Part shown: piece after piece, positions 15,701 to 23,674 of the stretch
Layout of the letters: the number at the start of each line of letters is the position of its first letter
Numbering within the stretch: the stretch's first letter is position 1
From: Firmicutes bacterium UBA5010
GTDB taxonomy: Bacteria; Bacillota; Clostridia; Tissierellales; Sedimentibacteraceae
Direction: 5' to 3'
Assembly: GCA_002396645.1 (NCBI GenBank)
Contig: DGYI01000039.1
Location: 397 to 24,070, forward strand
DNA: 23,674 nt
The notes under the pieces: model-generated
What the model was told of the DNA's origin: nothing
Database searches by the model: none
Seen by the model: only the letters and a program-made list of their open reading frames with translations
Made by a program: the position numbers and the translations under genes

Positions 15701-17842
15701 CTAATTAAAATTCACTTCTATCTTTCCTAATGAAACTCCGTCTACAAAAATTTCAAAATACTGTGTTCCTACTCCCGAAACTGTGATTAGCACACTTTTT
15801 TCACCGGCTTTAACTTCAATCTCATGTTCATAAACAGATTCATTTCCAAATTCGGTTACTCTGTATACAGCTACAGTAACCTTCTCTTTTCCCTCAGGTA
15901 ACGGCACATTTATTTGAGAGTATTTAGTTTCATCATTATCACCGGAATCATTTCCGTCATTGTCACCTTCATCCGGGTCTTTGTCACCAGGCTCGGTAGT
16001 TTCATTTTTACCTAAGCTTATTACTATGCCAATACGTGTATATTCTTCAACATCAGTGCCCGGATTGTATGTTTGGCTCATAACAAGGTTTTTGTCATAT
16101 TCGTTGCTATAGTCATATTTTATTTCGCCCACGCTTAAGTTTTTCTCTGTTATTTTTGCCTTAGCACTTTCTAAGTCCAAGCCTAAAAGAGTAGGCACTG
16201 TTGTATATATAATTTCCGGACCTTTACTAAGAACATAATCAACTTTTGTTCCCATCGAAACCTTTGTTCCCGCATCAGGAGATTGTCTGATAACCCTTCC
16301 TGAAGCAACTCTATCGTCATGTTCTGAGCTTACATTTCCCTCTTCCAAGCCTAAGTCCTTAAGTGTTGTCTTTACCTCAATACTATATTGATTTAACAGA
16401 TTAGGTACTTCCACTTCTTTTGCTCCTCTGCTTATCAAAACTTCCAGAGGATAATCTTTTTTAACTTTTTGTCCTGCTTCTATACTTTGATGATATATTA
16501 CTCCTTCATCATATTCAGAATTATATGCTCTCTCTTTAACACTAAATAATACGCCTGAATCCTTAGCGAGTTTTCTTGCATCTTCTTCCGTTTCTCCGAC
16601 TAAAGCAGGAACTTCTACTTCCGGTACAATTAAAATTGACCTTATCACAAAAAATCCTATCAAACTGACCACTAACAAAGCAGACAATATAGCCGCAAAT
16701 GTTATTTTAAAAGCGTCAGAATTCTTTGAAGAATCATCTTCATCTTTCTTTCGTTTTTTTCTTGGCTTGTTTTTATTTGAATTTTCTTCATTTTCACTTA
16801 AAATTATAGTTGTAGGCTTAGCCTCATCATTTCCAAAAAAATCTTCAAAAGCTTTATTGCTTCCATTTTCGTTAAGATTGTCATCTTCATTGTTGCTATT
16901 ATTGTCGGCTGCATTGTCTCCATTATCATCCAACATTTTAGAATCAATCTTAGGCATAATTATTGTCGGAGAATTTGCATCATCAAGATATCTATCTTCT
17001 GTTTCAGGTTTATGGTCCGAATTTTTTTGCATCATATATAAATCCTTCAACAAATCGGATGCTTTTTGATATCTGTAACTTTGGTGTTTTTCCAAACATT
17101 TTAATATAACAGTTTCCAGTCCTTTAGATACCGATACATAACTAAGTTTTTGTGAAGGCGGAACTACGGGATCCTGTATATGCTTCATAGCTACGGATAT
17201 ATGGTTATCTGCATCAAACGGAACAACTCCTGTAACCATCTCATACATCACAATTCCTAAAGAATATATATCGGATTTTTCGTCAACATATCCGCCTCTT
17301 GCCTGCTCAGGTGAGAAATAATGCACCGAGCCGATTACATTTGAGGTATTGTTTATAGTTGAAGAGCTGGCAGCTTTTGCGATACCAAAGTCAGCAACCT
17401 TTGCTATACCATCATCTGTTATCATAATATTATGAGGTTTTATATCACGGTGTACTATTTTATTGGCATGTGCGTGCTTTAACGCCTCAGCCACCTGTAT
17501 TGATATTTTTATAGTTTCCTCTTCGCTTAAGCTTCCGTTTTGTGTTATATAATCCTTTAATGTAACTCCTTTGATATATTCCATAACTATATAGTATATA
17601 TCATCCTCTATTCCCGTATCATAAATATTAACTATATTAGGATGATTTAAACTAGCTGCCGACAAAGACTCCTGCTTAAATTTATCCACAAAGTCCGAAT
17701 CGGAAATCAATTCATTTCTCAGTATTTTTATGGCAACATATCTATTTAATACTCTGCACCTTGCCTTGTATACCACGGACATACCGCCTCCGCCGATTTT
17801 TTCAACTATTTCATATCTATTTCCTAAAACTTTACCTATCAT
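15701..17842 (-). CDS. prkC: PASTA-domain Ser/Thr protein kinase PrkC
   Basis: Membrane kinase (713 aa) that senses cell-wall fragments and phosphorylates division, wall and translation proteins. The cytosolic Hanks-type kinase domain (about 10-270) has the Gly loop IGGGGMSVVYKA, Lys39 in VAIK, HRDIKPHN (catalytic Asp133) and DFG (Asp151), with a Ser/Thr-rich activation loop. A long polar juxtamembrane linker (about 275-375, with a basic RKKRKK patch) leads to one transmembrane helix (about 380-405). Outside are three PASTA domains (about 408-473, 477-541, 547-611), an acidic linker (613-640) and a beta-rich C-terminal domain (641-713), an arrangement common in clostridial PrkC. Start is the ATG at 17842 with AGAGGTG upstream, overlapping the end of stp by 11 bp. 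The kinase and its phosphatase are therefore translationally coupled. Confidence 0.96.
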   Translation of the reverse strand: MIGKVLGNRYEIVEKIGGGGMSVVYKARCRVLNRYVAIKILRNELISDSDFVDKFKQESLSAASLNHPNIVNIYDTGIEDDIYYIVMEYIKGVTLKDYITQNGSLSEEETIKISIQVAEALKHAHANKIVHRDIKPHNIMITDDGIAKVADFGIAKAASSSTINNTSNVIGSVHYFSPEQARGGYVDEKSDIYSLGIVMYEMVTGVVPFDADNHISVAMKHIQDPVVPPSQKLSYVSVSKGLETVILKCLEKHQSYRYQKASDLLKDLYMMQKNSDHKPETEDRYLDDANSPTIIMPKIDSKMLDDNGDNAADNNSNNEDDNLNENGSNKAFEDFFGNDEAKPTTIILSENEENSNKNKPRKKRKKDEDDSSKNSDAFKITFAAILSALLVVSLIGFFVIRSILIVPEVEVPALVGETEEDARKLAKDSGVLFSVKERAYNSEYDEGVIYHQSIEAGQKVKKDYPLEVLISRGAKEVEVPNLLNQYSIEVKTTLKDLGLEEGNVSSEHDDRVASGRVIRQSPDAGTKVSMGTKVDYVLSKGPEIIYTTVPTLLGLDLESAKAKITEKNLSVGEIKYDYSNEYDKNLVMSQTYNPGTDVEEYTRIGIVISLGKNETTEPGDKDPDEGDNDGNDSGDNDETKYSQINVPLPEGKEKVTVAVYRVTEFGNESVYEHEIEVKAGEKSVLITVSGVGTQYFEIFVDGVSLGKIEVNFN

Positions 17843-18581
17843 CTGTTTCACCTCTATCTGTAGTATCGATTATAATTACAGTTATATTATCTGTTCCGCC
17901 ATTTTCATTAGCAAGATTTATCAGCATATCTACACAATTTATACCAAATTTACTCACGTAATAAAGCATATCGTTATCTGTTATGTGATTAGTAAGTCCA
18001 TCCGAGCATAGCAGCAGCTTATCATTTTTTTTAAGCTCTATCTCAAAAATATCTATAACAATATCGCTTTCACTTCCTATAGCTCTTGTTATTACATTCC
18101 TTTCGGAATGCTTTTTAGCTTCTGCGTTAGTTATCTCACCTTTTTTTACAAGCTCCTGCACAAATGTGTGATCATCTGTGATTTGCTTTATATAATTATC
18201 ATTAATAAGATATGTTCTGCTGTCACCGACGTTGCCTATATACGCTATTTTTTCATCTTTATCAATGACCGACATTGTGATAGTAGTACCCATACCGCTG
18301 TATTCTTCATTGCTTATGGATTGATCATATACAGCTTTATTTGCCAGATTTGCACTTTCAATTATAAATTTGGGCGCTTTGATTTTACCTTTTTGAATCT
18401 CACTGATAAAGTGTTTTTTAATAGTGTTTACTGCTATGTTACTGGCAATTTCTCCTGCCTTATGTCCGCCCATACCATCAGCAACCGCACAAAGATAATA
18501 ATTGTCTGACTCGTATACGACAAGATTGTCTTCATTATTATTTCTTACTTTTCCACTATTAGTTCCATAATATGATTTCAT
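17832..18581 (-). CDS. stp: PP2C-family Ser/Thr protein phosphatase (PrpC/Stp)
   Basis: Metal-dependent phosphatase (249 aa) that reverses PrkC phosphorylation. The PPM motifs are all present: NNNEDN (Asp18), VADGMGGHKAGE (Asp35), GNVGDSRTY, DDHTFVQE, NVITRAIG, LCSDGLT (Asp194) and GGTDNITV (Asp231). There is no signal peptide or membrane segment, so it is cytosolic. Start is the ATG at 18581: a strong GAGGTGAT lies just upstream within the end of rlmN, and only 1 nt separates the rlmN stop from this ATG. An ATG 10 codons earlier lacks a site. It overlaps prkC at its 3' end. Confidence 0.96.
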   Translation of the reverse strand: MKSYYGTNSGKVRNNNEDNLVVYESDNYYLCAVADGMGGHKAGEIASNIAVNTIKKHFISEIQKGKIKAPKFIIESANLANKAVYDQSISNEEYSGMGTTITMSVIDKDEKIAYIGNVGDSRTYLINDNYIKQITDDHTFVQELVKKGEITNAEAKKHSERNVITRAIGSESDIVIDIFEIELKKNDKLLLCSDGLTNHITDNDMLYYVSKFGINCVDMLINLANENGGTDNITVIIIDTTDRGETDDR

Positions 18582-18582
18582 A

Positions 18583-19620
18583 CTAATCACCTCGCTTTGC
18601 AAGAAAATCATTTCTTAACTGACCACAGGCAGCATTGATATCACTGCCTAATTCTCTTCTGACTGTAGCGTATACGCCATTATCTGTCAGAATCTTTTTA
18701 AATTTTTCTATATTATTTTCCTTAGATGCGCTTATTTCACTTTCCTTTATGGAGTTATACGGTATCAGATTGACATTGCACAGCATACCTTTTAAATAGC
18801 TGCATAAATTCATTGCATCCTCATATGTATCGTTAAATCCATCAATCAATATATATTCAAAGGTTATCCTTTTATTTGTCTTCTCAATGTAATATTCACA
18901 GGACTTCTTTAAGTCATTAAGATTGTACCTTTTAGCTATAGGCAATATCTCTTCCCGCTTTTTCTGATTAGCTGAATGCAGTGACACAGCAAGTGTGATT
19001 TGCAGGTCTAAATCAGCTAAATCATATATCTTAGGAACAAGCCCGCAGGTTGACATAGTGATTTTTCTAAGACTTATGTTCTGTCCCTTTTCATCGTTGA
19101 TTATATCAAAAAATTTCAGGAGATTATCGTAGTTTTCCAATGGTTCACCTGTCCCCATTATAACTATATTGCTTATCTTTTCTCCTGAGTCTTTTTGTAC
19201 CATGTATATTTGATTTAGCATCTCTGCCGCAGTTAAATTTCTTATAAAGCCATTTTTAGTAGATGCACAAAAAACACATCCCATTTTACATCCGACTTGT
19301 GATGAAATACATAATGTGTTTCCATACTTATATTTTAAAAATACTGTTTCTATGATATTGCCGTCTTCCAATAAAAGTAGATATTTTTTTGTTTCATCCT
19401 GCTTTGAATCGAATCTTTCTAATATACTTATCTTAGTAAATTCAAATGAATCTTTTAATAATTCTCTTGTTTTTTTAGCTATATTAGTCATTTCATCAAA
19501 GCTTACAATATTTTTTTGATGTATCCACTCGTATATCTGCTTAGCCTTATAAGAAGGCTCCCCTATTGCTGTCATCTGTTTTTGTAAATCTTCCAGTGTT
19601 AAATCATCTAATTTTATCAT
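18583..19620 (-). CDS. rlmN: Dual-specificity 23S rRNA / tRNA adenine-C2 methyltransferase RlmN
   Basis: Radical SAM enzyme (345 aa) that methylates C2 of A2503 in 23S rRNA and A37 in some tRNAs. The iron-sulfur cluster motif CxxxCxxC is Cys111, Cys115 and Cys118 (GCKMGCVFC). Cys332 (NAACGQL) is the methyl-carrying cysteine and Cys104 matches the resolving cysteine (seven residues before the cluster, as in E. coli). GTGEP, which binds SAM, is in IVIMGTGEPLEN. The ATG at 19620 follows GGAAGG by 5 nt. A predicted promoter inside the end of rsmB (19755-19784) would make rlmN the first gene of an rlmN-stp-prkC-rsgA transcript with a 5' leader of about 130 nt that contains two hairpin repeats. Confidence 0.97.
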   Translation of the reverse strand: MIKLDDLTLEDLQKQMTAIGEPSYKAKQIYEWIHQKNIVSFDEMTNIAKKTRELLKDSFEFTKISILERFDSKQDETKKYLLLLEDGNIIETVFLKYKYGNTLCISSQVGCKMGCVFCASTKNGFIRNLTAAEMLNQIYMVQKDSGEKISNIVIMGTGEPLENYDNLLKFFDIINDEKGQNISLRKITMSTCGLVPKIYDLADLDLQITLAVSLHSANQKKREEILPIAKRYNLNDLKKSCEYYIEKTNKRITFEYILIDGFNDTYEDAMNLCSYLKGMLCNVNLIPYNSIKESEISASKENNIEKFKKILTDNGVYATVRRELGSDINAACGQLRNDFLAKRGD

Positions 19621-19670
19621 ACTTACCTTCCCTTAGGTAATCAATAGCGTCTCGGTTGTGAAACACAGCG

Positions 19671-19757
19671 TAGTCTCTCAATGCCCCGCATAGTGGAGCT
19701 ATGTCGAGCCATTTTGAATATGTATAGCTTCAAGCTTTGCTTGAGTCATTTCATATT
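19671..19757. repeat. Two intergenic hairpin repeats between rsmB and rlmN
   Basis: On the minus strand both units begin AAATG(A/G)CTC(A/G)A. The first (19722-19757) has a CTCAAGC/GCTTGAAG stem and ends AGCTATACATATT. The second (19671-19714) begins AAATGGCTCGAC, encloses a CATAG/CTATG stem and ends GAGAGACTA. They match the copies at 22580-22606 and 2737-2802. Together they fill most of the 135-bp gap. Confidence 0.55.
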
Positions 19758-19784
19758 ATAGCATAATTTTTCTAAGTTTAGCAA
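19755..19784 (-). promoter_or_regulatory. Internal promoter for rlmN-stp-prkC-rsgA
   Basis: On the minus strand, -35 TTGCTA (19779-19784), an 18-bp spacer and a perfect -10 TATAAT (19755-19760) with an upstream TGC giving an extended -10 (TGCTATAAT). It lies in the last codons of rsmB. Confidence 0.6.
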
Positions 19785-21114
19785 CAAAAAAACCATCCAT
19801 GTCATGCACATGGGGATATATCTCAATATACCCTTTTTTAGACGTATCAAATATATTATTTGTTTCATTACTTATGTCTACCATCTCATAATCAGGGTTT
19901 CTCTCAATAAAACGGTTTATAACTTCAATATTTTCTTTTTTATCGGTAGTACAGGTTGAATATATCAGCTCTGCGTTTTGCTTTAAATATTTTGAAGCAT
20001 TCTCAAGTATTTTATATTGTAAATCAAATAAATTTTCGCTGTCTGATTCTTGCCTGTTATATTTAATTTCCGGCTTTCTCATTATTATGCCAAGCCCGGA
20101 GCAAGGAACATCAACTATACAGTAATCAATCTTATTTTCAAGCTCTGCATCAAAGTGCGAGGCATCAAAAATTTGGGCTTTTACGTTGTTGAGCCTTAAA
20201 CGCTTTATCTCATTTTTTATCAGCCTTATTTTATGCTCGTATAAATCTCTTGATATAACAGTTCCCGTGTTATTCAGCCTTTCTGCGGCATCTGTTGTTT
20301 TTCCGCCGGGAGCGGCACAAATATCCAGTATCAATGAGCCTTCTCTTGGATTTAATATTTGTCCTACAAGCATAGAGCTTTCACTTTGTACAGAAAAAAG
20401 TCCGTTTTTATATTCTTCAAGCTTTTCTAAATTAATAACATTTTCAAGAATCATGCCCTTTTTTGCTATTTTGCAATCTGTACAAACTATATTTTTTTGC
20501 TCCAAGCTTTTTCTAAGCTCGTCCTTAGTTGTCTTAAGGGTATTTACCCTTATATTTAATTTAGCCTCTTCATTGTTTTTGGATAAAACTTCCTCAATTT
20601 TATCCTCACCAAATTGACTTATAAATTTCTTTATTATCCAAACAGGATATGAATACCTAATAGATAAATACTCTATTCTGTCTAACTTTTCAATATCTTT
20701 TAAAATCTGTTCTTTGTTTCTCAATATATTTCTGAGCACCGCATTTACAAATTTAGATGCCCGTATATCAATTTTTTCTTTTATATGTTCGACACTTTCG
20801 TTTACTATAACAAATTCTTTTGAATTTTCAAGAAAAAATATTTGATATACTGCAAGTCTCAATGTTATTAAAAGCTCAGTCTGCAACTTTTTAGCCTTTG
20901 TTGAAGAAAATTTGTTTATTACATAATCTAAAAAATAAATATTTTCTACAACTCCGAGAACTGACTTTCTGTATACATTATGAAATTTTTCATCTAATTG
21001 TTTTATATCATTATTTATAACTATATTGGAATAAGAATTATTTTGATGAATTTTTTTTAACGATTGAATACTAACTGCTCTGTAGTTATCAGTCAAAAAA
21101 ACACCTGCCTTCAT
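19756..21114 (-). CDS. rsmB: 16S rRNA cytosine-967 C5-methyltransferase RsmB
   Basis: SAM-dependent m5C methyltransferase of the small-subunit rRNA, 452 aa. An N-terminal NusB-like RNA-binding domain (about 10-140) precedes the catalytic domain. Motif I is LDICAAPGGKT (263-273), the releasing Cys338 is in DVPCSG and the nucleophile Cys388 is in IYSTCT, the double-cysteine signature of RNA m5C enzymes. The ATG at 21114 follows AAAGGT. It lies 33 bp after fmt, in the standard def-fmt-rsmB order. The zinc-peptidase/DUF116 genes often found nearby in Firmicutes are absent. Confidence 0.96.
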   Translation of the reverse strand: MKAGVFLTDNYRAVSIQSLKKIHQNNSYSNIVINNDIKQLDEKFHNVYRKSVLGVVENIYFLDYVINKFSSTKAKKLQTELLITLRLAVYQIFFLENSKEFVIVNESVEHIKEKIDIRASKFVNAVLRNILRNKEQILKDIEKLDRIEYLSIRYSYPVWIIKKFISQFGEDKIEEVLSKNNEEAKLNIRVNTLKTTKDELRKSLEQKNIVCTDCKIAKKGMILENVINLEKLEEYKNGLFSVQSESSMLVGQILNPREGSLILDICAAPGGKTTDAAERLNNTGTVISRDLYEHKIRLIKNEIKRLRLNNVKAQIFDASHFDAELENKIDYCIVDVPCSGLGIIMRKPEIKYNRQESDSENLFDLQYKILENASKYLKQNAELIYSTCTTDKKENIEVINRFIERNPDYEMVDISNETNNIFDTSKKGYIEIYPHVHDMDGFFVAKLRKIML

Positions 21115-21147
21115 AGCTTTTACCTTTGTTCAAAGCATTTAATCTAT

Positions 21148-22074
21148 CTAAAGTCTTATCATTTCGGGAAATTTATTTCCTCTAAGATACTCTTCAACAG
21201 TCATTTTATTTTTTCCCGGCATTTGCAATTCCTTTATGATAATAATTCCTTCACCGGTTTTTACATATATGCCTGTTTTATCTGCTCTAAGTACCGTTCC
21301 GGCATCATAATCAGATTTATCTGAATCATTATCAATCAAGGTTTTATGCACTTTAACATTTTTATCATCGTAAATGAAATAGGCAAATTGGTCAGGATTT
21401 AAACCTCTTACCGTATTATGCACGTTTTTAGCAGAATCATTCCAATTTATAAGCGATGTTTCCTTTCTCAGCATAGGGGCATAGCTTGATTCTTCATTAT
21501 CCTGCTTTAATCTTTTTATTGAATCTATTCCGTTTATAGTATCAATTAAAAGCCCTGCACCTGCCTCGCTCAATAAATCATGAAGCTCTCCTGCTGTCAT
21601 ATCATCTGTTATATCAATCTCTTTTTTCAAAAGCATATCACCTGTGTCTAAGCCCTCGTCCATAAGCATGGTTGTAACACCGCTTTTTTTATCACCGTTG
21701 ATTATAGCCCAGTTTATAGGTGCTGCCCCTCTTAGTTTCGGCAGCAGCGAGGCATGAACATTAATGCATCCGAATTTTGGTATATCAAGTATCTCTTTGC
21801 TAAGTATCTGTCCATATGCTATAACAATTATTAAATCTGGATTTAAAGACTTTATCCTTTGGACAGAATCCGCATGTTTTACTCTTGAAGGCTGAAAAAT
21901 CTCTAATCCCAGTTCTTCTGCCTTTTCTTTAACTTCAGATTTTTTTATTTTTTTACCTCTTCCAAACGGTCTGTCCGGCTGTGTTACAACAAGCTTTATG
22001 TTATGCCCTTCATCACACAGTTTTTGCAATGATGAAACAGCAAATTTCGGCGTTCCCATAAAAACTATATTCAT
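21148..22074 (-). CDS. fmt: Methionyl-tRNA formyltransferase
   Basis: Formylates initiator Met-tRNA using 10-formyl-tetrahydrofolate, 308 aa. The N-terminal formyltransferase fold shows FMGTPKFAV at the start, the tRNA-recognition loop QPDRPFGRGKK (32-42) and the active-site residues Asn105, His107 (NVHASLLPKLRG) and Asp143 (GLDTGDM). The C-terminal OB-like domain follows. Start is the ATG at 22074; GAGAG 8 nt upstream is the likely site. Upstream in-frame GTG and TTG codons, the TTG overlapping the def stop, are possible but would add five poorly conserved residues. The def-fmt pair couples formylation to deformylation. Confidence 0.96.
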   Translation of the reverse strand: MNIVFMGTPKFAVSSLQKLCDEGHNIKLVVTQPDRPFGRGKKIKKSEVKEKAEELGLEIFQPSRVKHADSVQRIKSLNPDLIIVIAYGQILSKEILDIPKFGCINVHASLLPKLRGAAPINWAIINGDKKSGVTTMLMDEGLDTGDMLLKKEIDITDDMTAGELHDLLSEAGAGLLIDTINGIDSIKRLKQDNEESSYAPMLRKETSLINWNDSAKNVHNTVRGLNPDQFAYFIYDDKNVKVHKTLIDNDSDKSDYDAGTVLRADKTGIYVKTGEGIIIIKELQMPGKNKMTVEEYLRGNKFPEMIRL

Positions 22075-22085
22075 CACTGTTTCTC

Positions 22086-22541
22086 TCAACCTTCCACTTG
22101 CTTAGTCATTTTATCGGTAAAAAGTATTCCCTCAAGATGATCAAGCTCATGACAGATACATCTTGCTAAAAGACCTTCTGCATCCAACCTTTTTAGCTCT
22201 CCGTTAATATCAGTATATTCTACGGTTACATTTGAAGGTCTTACCACTTCTCCCCTTTTTTCGGGAATACTTAAGCAGCCTTCCGCATCTACAGCCTCTC
22301 CGCTTGATTTAATAATTTTCGGATTTATCATTTTATATAAATTTTCATCATCCACATCTATAACAACGAGCCTTTTAAGTATCCCTATCTGAGGAGCAGC
22401 AAGCCCGACACCGTCTTTATCATACATAGTATCAGCCATATCATCGAGGATTGTCAAAATTCTATCATCAATTTTTTCTACCTCTCTGCTTTTTTTTCTT
22501 AATATTTCATCACCGTCTAATCTAAGATTTCTTAATGCCAT
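22086..22541 (-). CDS. def: Peptide deformylase
   Basis: Iron-dependent hydrolase that removes the N-formyl group from new proteins, 151 aa. All three motifs are present: GVGLAAPQIG (44-53), EGCLS with metal ligand Cys89, and HELDH with ligands His131 and His135 and catalytic Glu132. The short C-terminus is typical of the Gram-negative/clostridial type 1 form. The ATG is preceded by an ideal TAGGAGG. It sits 115 bp after priA, a gap filled by two hairpins. Confidence 0.97.
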   Translation of the reverse strand: MALRNLRLDGDEILRKKSREVEKIDDRILTILDDMADTMYDKDGVGLAAPQIGILKRLVVIDVDDENLYKMINPKIIKSSGEAVDAEGCLSIPEKRGEVVRPSNVTVEYTDINGELKRLDAEGLLARCICHELDHLEGILFTDKMTKQVEG

Positions 22542-22572
22542 TTTAAACCTCCTATAAAATCATCATGGTCTT

Positions 22573-22581
22573 ATTATATCA
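22573..22581 (-). promoter_or_regulatory. Possible extended -10 upstream of def
   Basis: TGATATAAT on the minus strand fits an extended -10, but no good -35 is visible; a hairpin repeat occupies that space. Confidence 0.3.
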
Positions 22582-22606
22582 TAGTCTCGACTGCGTCGAG
22601 TCATTT
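22580..22606. repeat. Intergenic hairpin repeat between priA and def
   Basis: Minus-strand AAATGACTCGAC, a tiny loop, then GTCGAGACTATG. It shares its borders with the units at 19671-19757 and 2781-2802. Confidence 0.55.
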
Positions 22607-22607
22607 A

Positions 22608-22649
22608 ATAATATCCAATCTCAAGCAAGCTTGAGTATACGGATATTAT
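22608..22649. repeat. Long bipartite hairpin after priA
   Basis: Outer stem ATAATATCC/GGATATTAT (9 bp, 22608-22616 and 22641-22649) and inner stem CTCAAGC/GCTTGAG (7 bp, 22620-22626 and 22629-22635). It is 7 bp downstream of the priA stop. There is no T-run, so it is not a classic terminator; the inner stem resembles the hairpin at 19722-19757. Confidence 0.6.
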
Positions 22650-22656
22650 ATCATAT

Positions 22657-23674
22657 CTAAACATTTTCAGTATCTATATTTATACTGATTTTAATATTTT
22701 TTATGTCCTTTTCCATATATATTTCTCTTATTATACTTTTTAATTCAGACGCATATTTTAAAGACACCTTTATAAATAAATTTATTCTATATTCATTATT
22801 TACCTTGTATATAGAATGTGGTGTAGGGCTGTATAATAATACCCCTTTTTCCTTAAGCCTTTCTTGAATCCTTTGTTTTAGTATTTCATAGCTCTCAAAA
22901 GAAAATTTCTTTAAATCTTCCTCAAATTTTGATATAGTACATATATTTATTATATTAATATACGGAGGATAAGCAAATTCCTTTCTAAGCAGGGCTTCCT
23001 CTTTAATAAAATTATCATAAGCATTTGACTTAGCTGCATTTACTATAAAATTTTCAGGCTCATATGTTTGTATAAATACATAGCCTTTTTTATCACTTCT
23101 TCCTGCCCTTCCACTTACCTGAGTCAATAATTGAAAGGTCTTTTCCCCTGAATTATAAAAAGGCAGATTTATAAGCGAATCGGCAGATAAAACTCCGACA
23201 GTTGTAACATCCGGAAAATCCAGACCTTTTGCAAGCATTTGAGTACCTATAAGTATATCTATATTATGCTCCTTAAAATCTTTGTAAATATTCTCATAGC
23301 TGTCTTTACCCGACATTGAATCCAAATCCATTCTGGCTACCTTATAATCTTTAAATACAGATTTAATAAATTCCTCCGCCTGTTGAGTTCCGAATCCAAA
23401 TTGTTGTATTTTTTCACTGCCGCACTCAGGACATTTATCAAATACAAATTTTGTTCTTCCGCAATAATGACATTTGAGCTTATTCTGACTTATATGGTAC
23501 GTCATTGAAACATCGCAATTATCACATTTTACTACATGGCCGCACTTTTTACATGATATAAAGTTTGAGTAACCTCGTCTGTTTACGAACAGGATTACCT
23601 GTTCTTTATTTTTAAGCGATTTTTTTATACTCCTATAAAGTTCTCTGCTTAAAAATAGTTGAGAGATTTGAAAA
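22657..23674 (-). CDS. priA: Primosomal protein N' (replication restart helicase PriA), C-terminal part
   Basis: Superfamily 2 helicase that reloads the replisome at stalled forks. The frame stays open to the right edge, so the N-terminal DNA-binding and first helicase domains lie outside; 338 residues are visible. The segment opens with SRELYRSIKKSL and EQVILFVNRRGYS, then eight zinc-binding cysteines in four pairs (C41/C44, C50/C53, C68/C71, C81/C84 of the visible part), then helicase motifs V and VI (GTQMLAKGLDFPDVT, QVSGRAGRS). The internal ATG at 23505 is not the start. It heads the priA-def-fmt block. Confidence 0.97.
   Translation of the reverse strand, partial: FQISQLFLSRELYRSIKKSLKNKEQVILFVNRRGYSNFISCKKCGHVVKCDNCDVSMTYHISQNKLKCHYCGRTKFVFDKCPECGSEKIQQFGFGTQQAEEFIKSVFKDYKVARMDLDSMSGKDSYENIYKDFKEHNIDILIGTQMLAKGLDFPDVTTVGVLSADSLINLPFYNSGEKTFQLLTQVSGRAGRSDKKGYVFIQTYEPENFIVNAAKSNAYDNFIKEEALLRKEFAYPPYINIINICTISKFEEDLKKFSFESYEILKQRIQERLKEKGVLLYSPTPHSIYKVNNEYRINLFIKVSLKYASELKSIIREIYMEKDIKNIKISINIDTENV

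Noticed and set aside
15701..17842. Extra C-terminal domain of PrkC after the PASTA repeats as a novelty
   Set aside because: A beta-rich domain following an acidic linker is, to my knowledge, common in clostridial PrkC proteins.
23505..23507. ATG as the start of a short zinc-finger helicase gene
   Set aside because: The frame is open to the window edge and the upstream codons encode the conserved PriA segment EQVILFVNRRGYS, so this is an internal Met.

Overview
The window looks like a piece of a low-GC Firmicutes (Clostridia-type) chromosome. Codon use is AT-rich, Shine-Dalgarno sites are strong (GGAGG/AGGAGG), and two classic Firmicutes gene blocks are present: priA-def-fmt-rsmB-rlmN-stp-prkC-rsgA and tig-clpP-clpX-lon-engB. 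All real genes lie on the minus strand; no plus-strand gene is supported. I cannot name the genus.

Layout in transcription order, from right to left. (1) 23674-14803 is a housekeeping block: the C-terminal part of PriA (running off the right edge), peptide deformylase, Met-tRNA formyltransferase, RsmB, RlmN, a PP2C phosphatase, a PASTA Ser/Thr kinase and the ribosome-assembly GTPase RsgA. A second promoter probably lies inside the end of rsmB. (2) 14802-14019 holds a palindrome-rich leader and an orphan CRISPR array of ten 30-bp repeats and nine spacers. It reads toward the minus-strand left, and there is no cas gene in the window. (3) 13955-7096 is a tight five-gene operon: galE, a TRM11-like methyltransferase, a Gfo/Idh oxidoreductase with a four-Cys insert, a nucleotidyltransferase fused to a NahK-like N-acetylhexosamine 1-kinase, and an M17 leucyl aminopeptidase. 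It ends at a clear terminator (7031-7066). (4) 6868-6308 is a RimJ/RimL-type acetyltransferase with its own promoter. (5) 6161-14 is the proteostasis block: trigger factor, ClpP, ClpX (then a terminator), Lon (TTG start) and a truncated EngB/YsxC.

The most interesting system is the sugar operon. One polypeptide appears to combine GlcNAc/GalNAc 1-kinase with a sugar-1-phosphate nucleotidyltransferase. Its partner GalE carries Cys at the gatekeeper position that in human GALE permits N-acetylated UDP-sugars. Together they suggest a compact route from free N-acetylhexosamine to UDP-GlcNAc/UDP-GalNAc, related to but fused differently from the Bifidobacterium lacto-N-biose pathway. This is inference from sequence.

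Other notable signals are a 93-bp MITE-like palindromic element between rsgA and the CRISPR array, a family of related short intergenic hairpins, and an exact 22-bp inverted copy of lon sequence at the left edge. The inverted copy truncates engB and probably marks a chimeric or contig-end junction.
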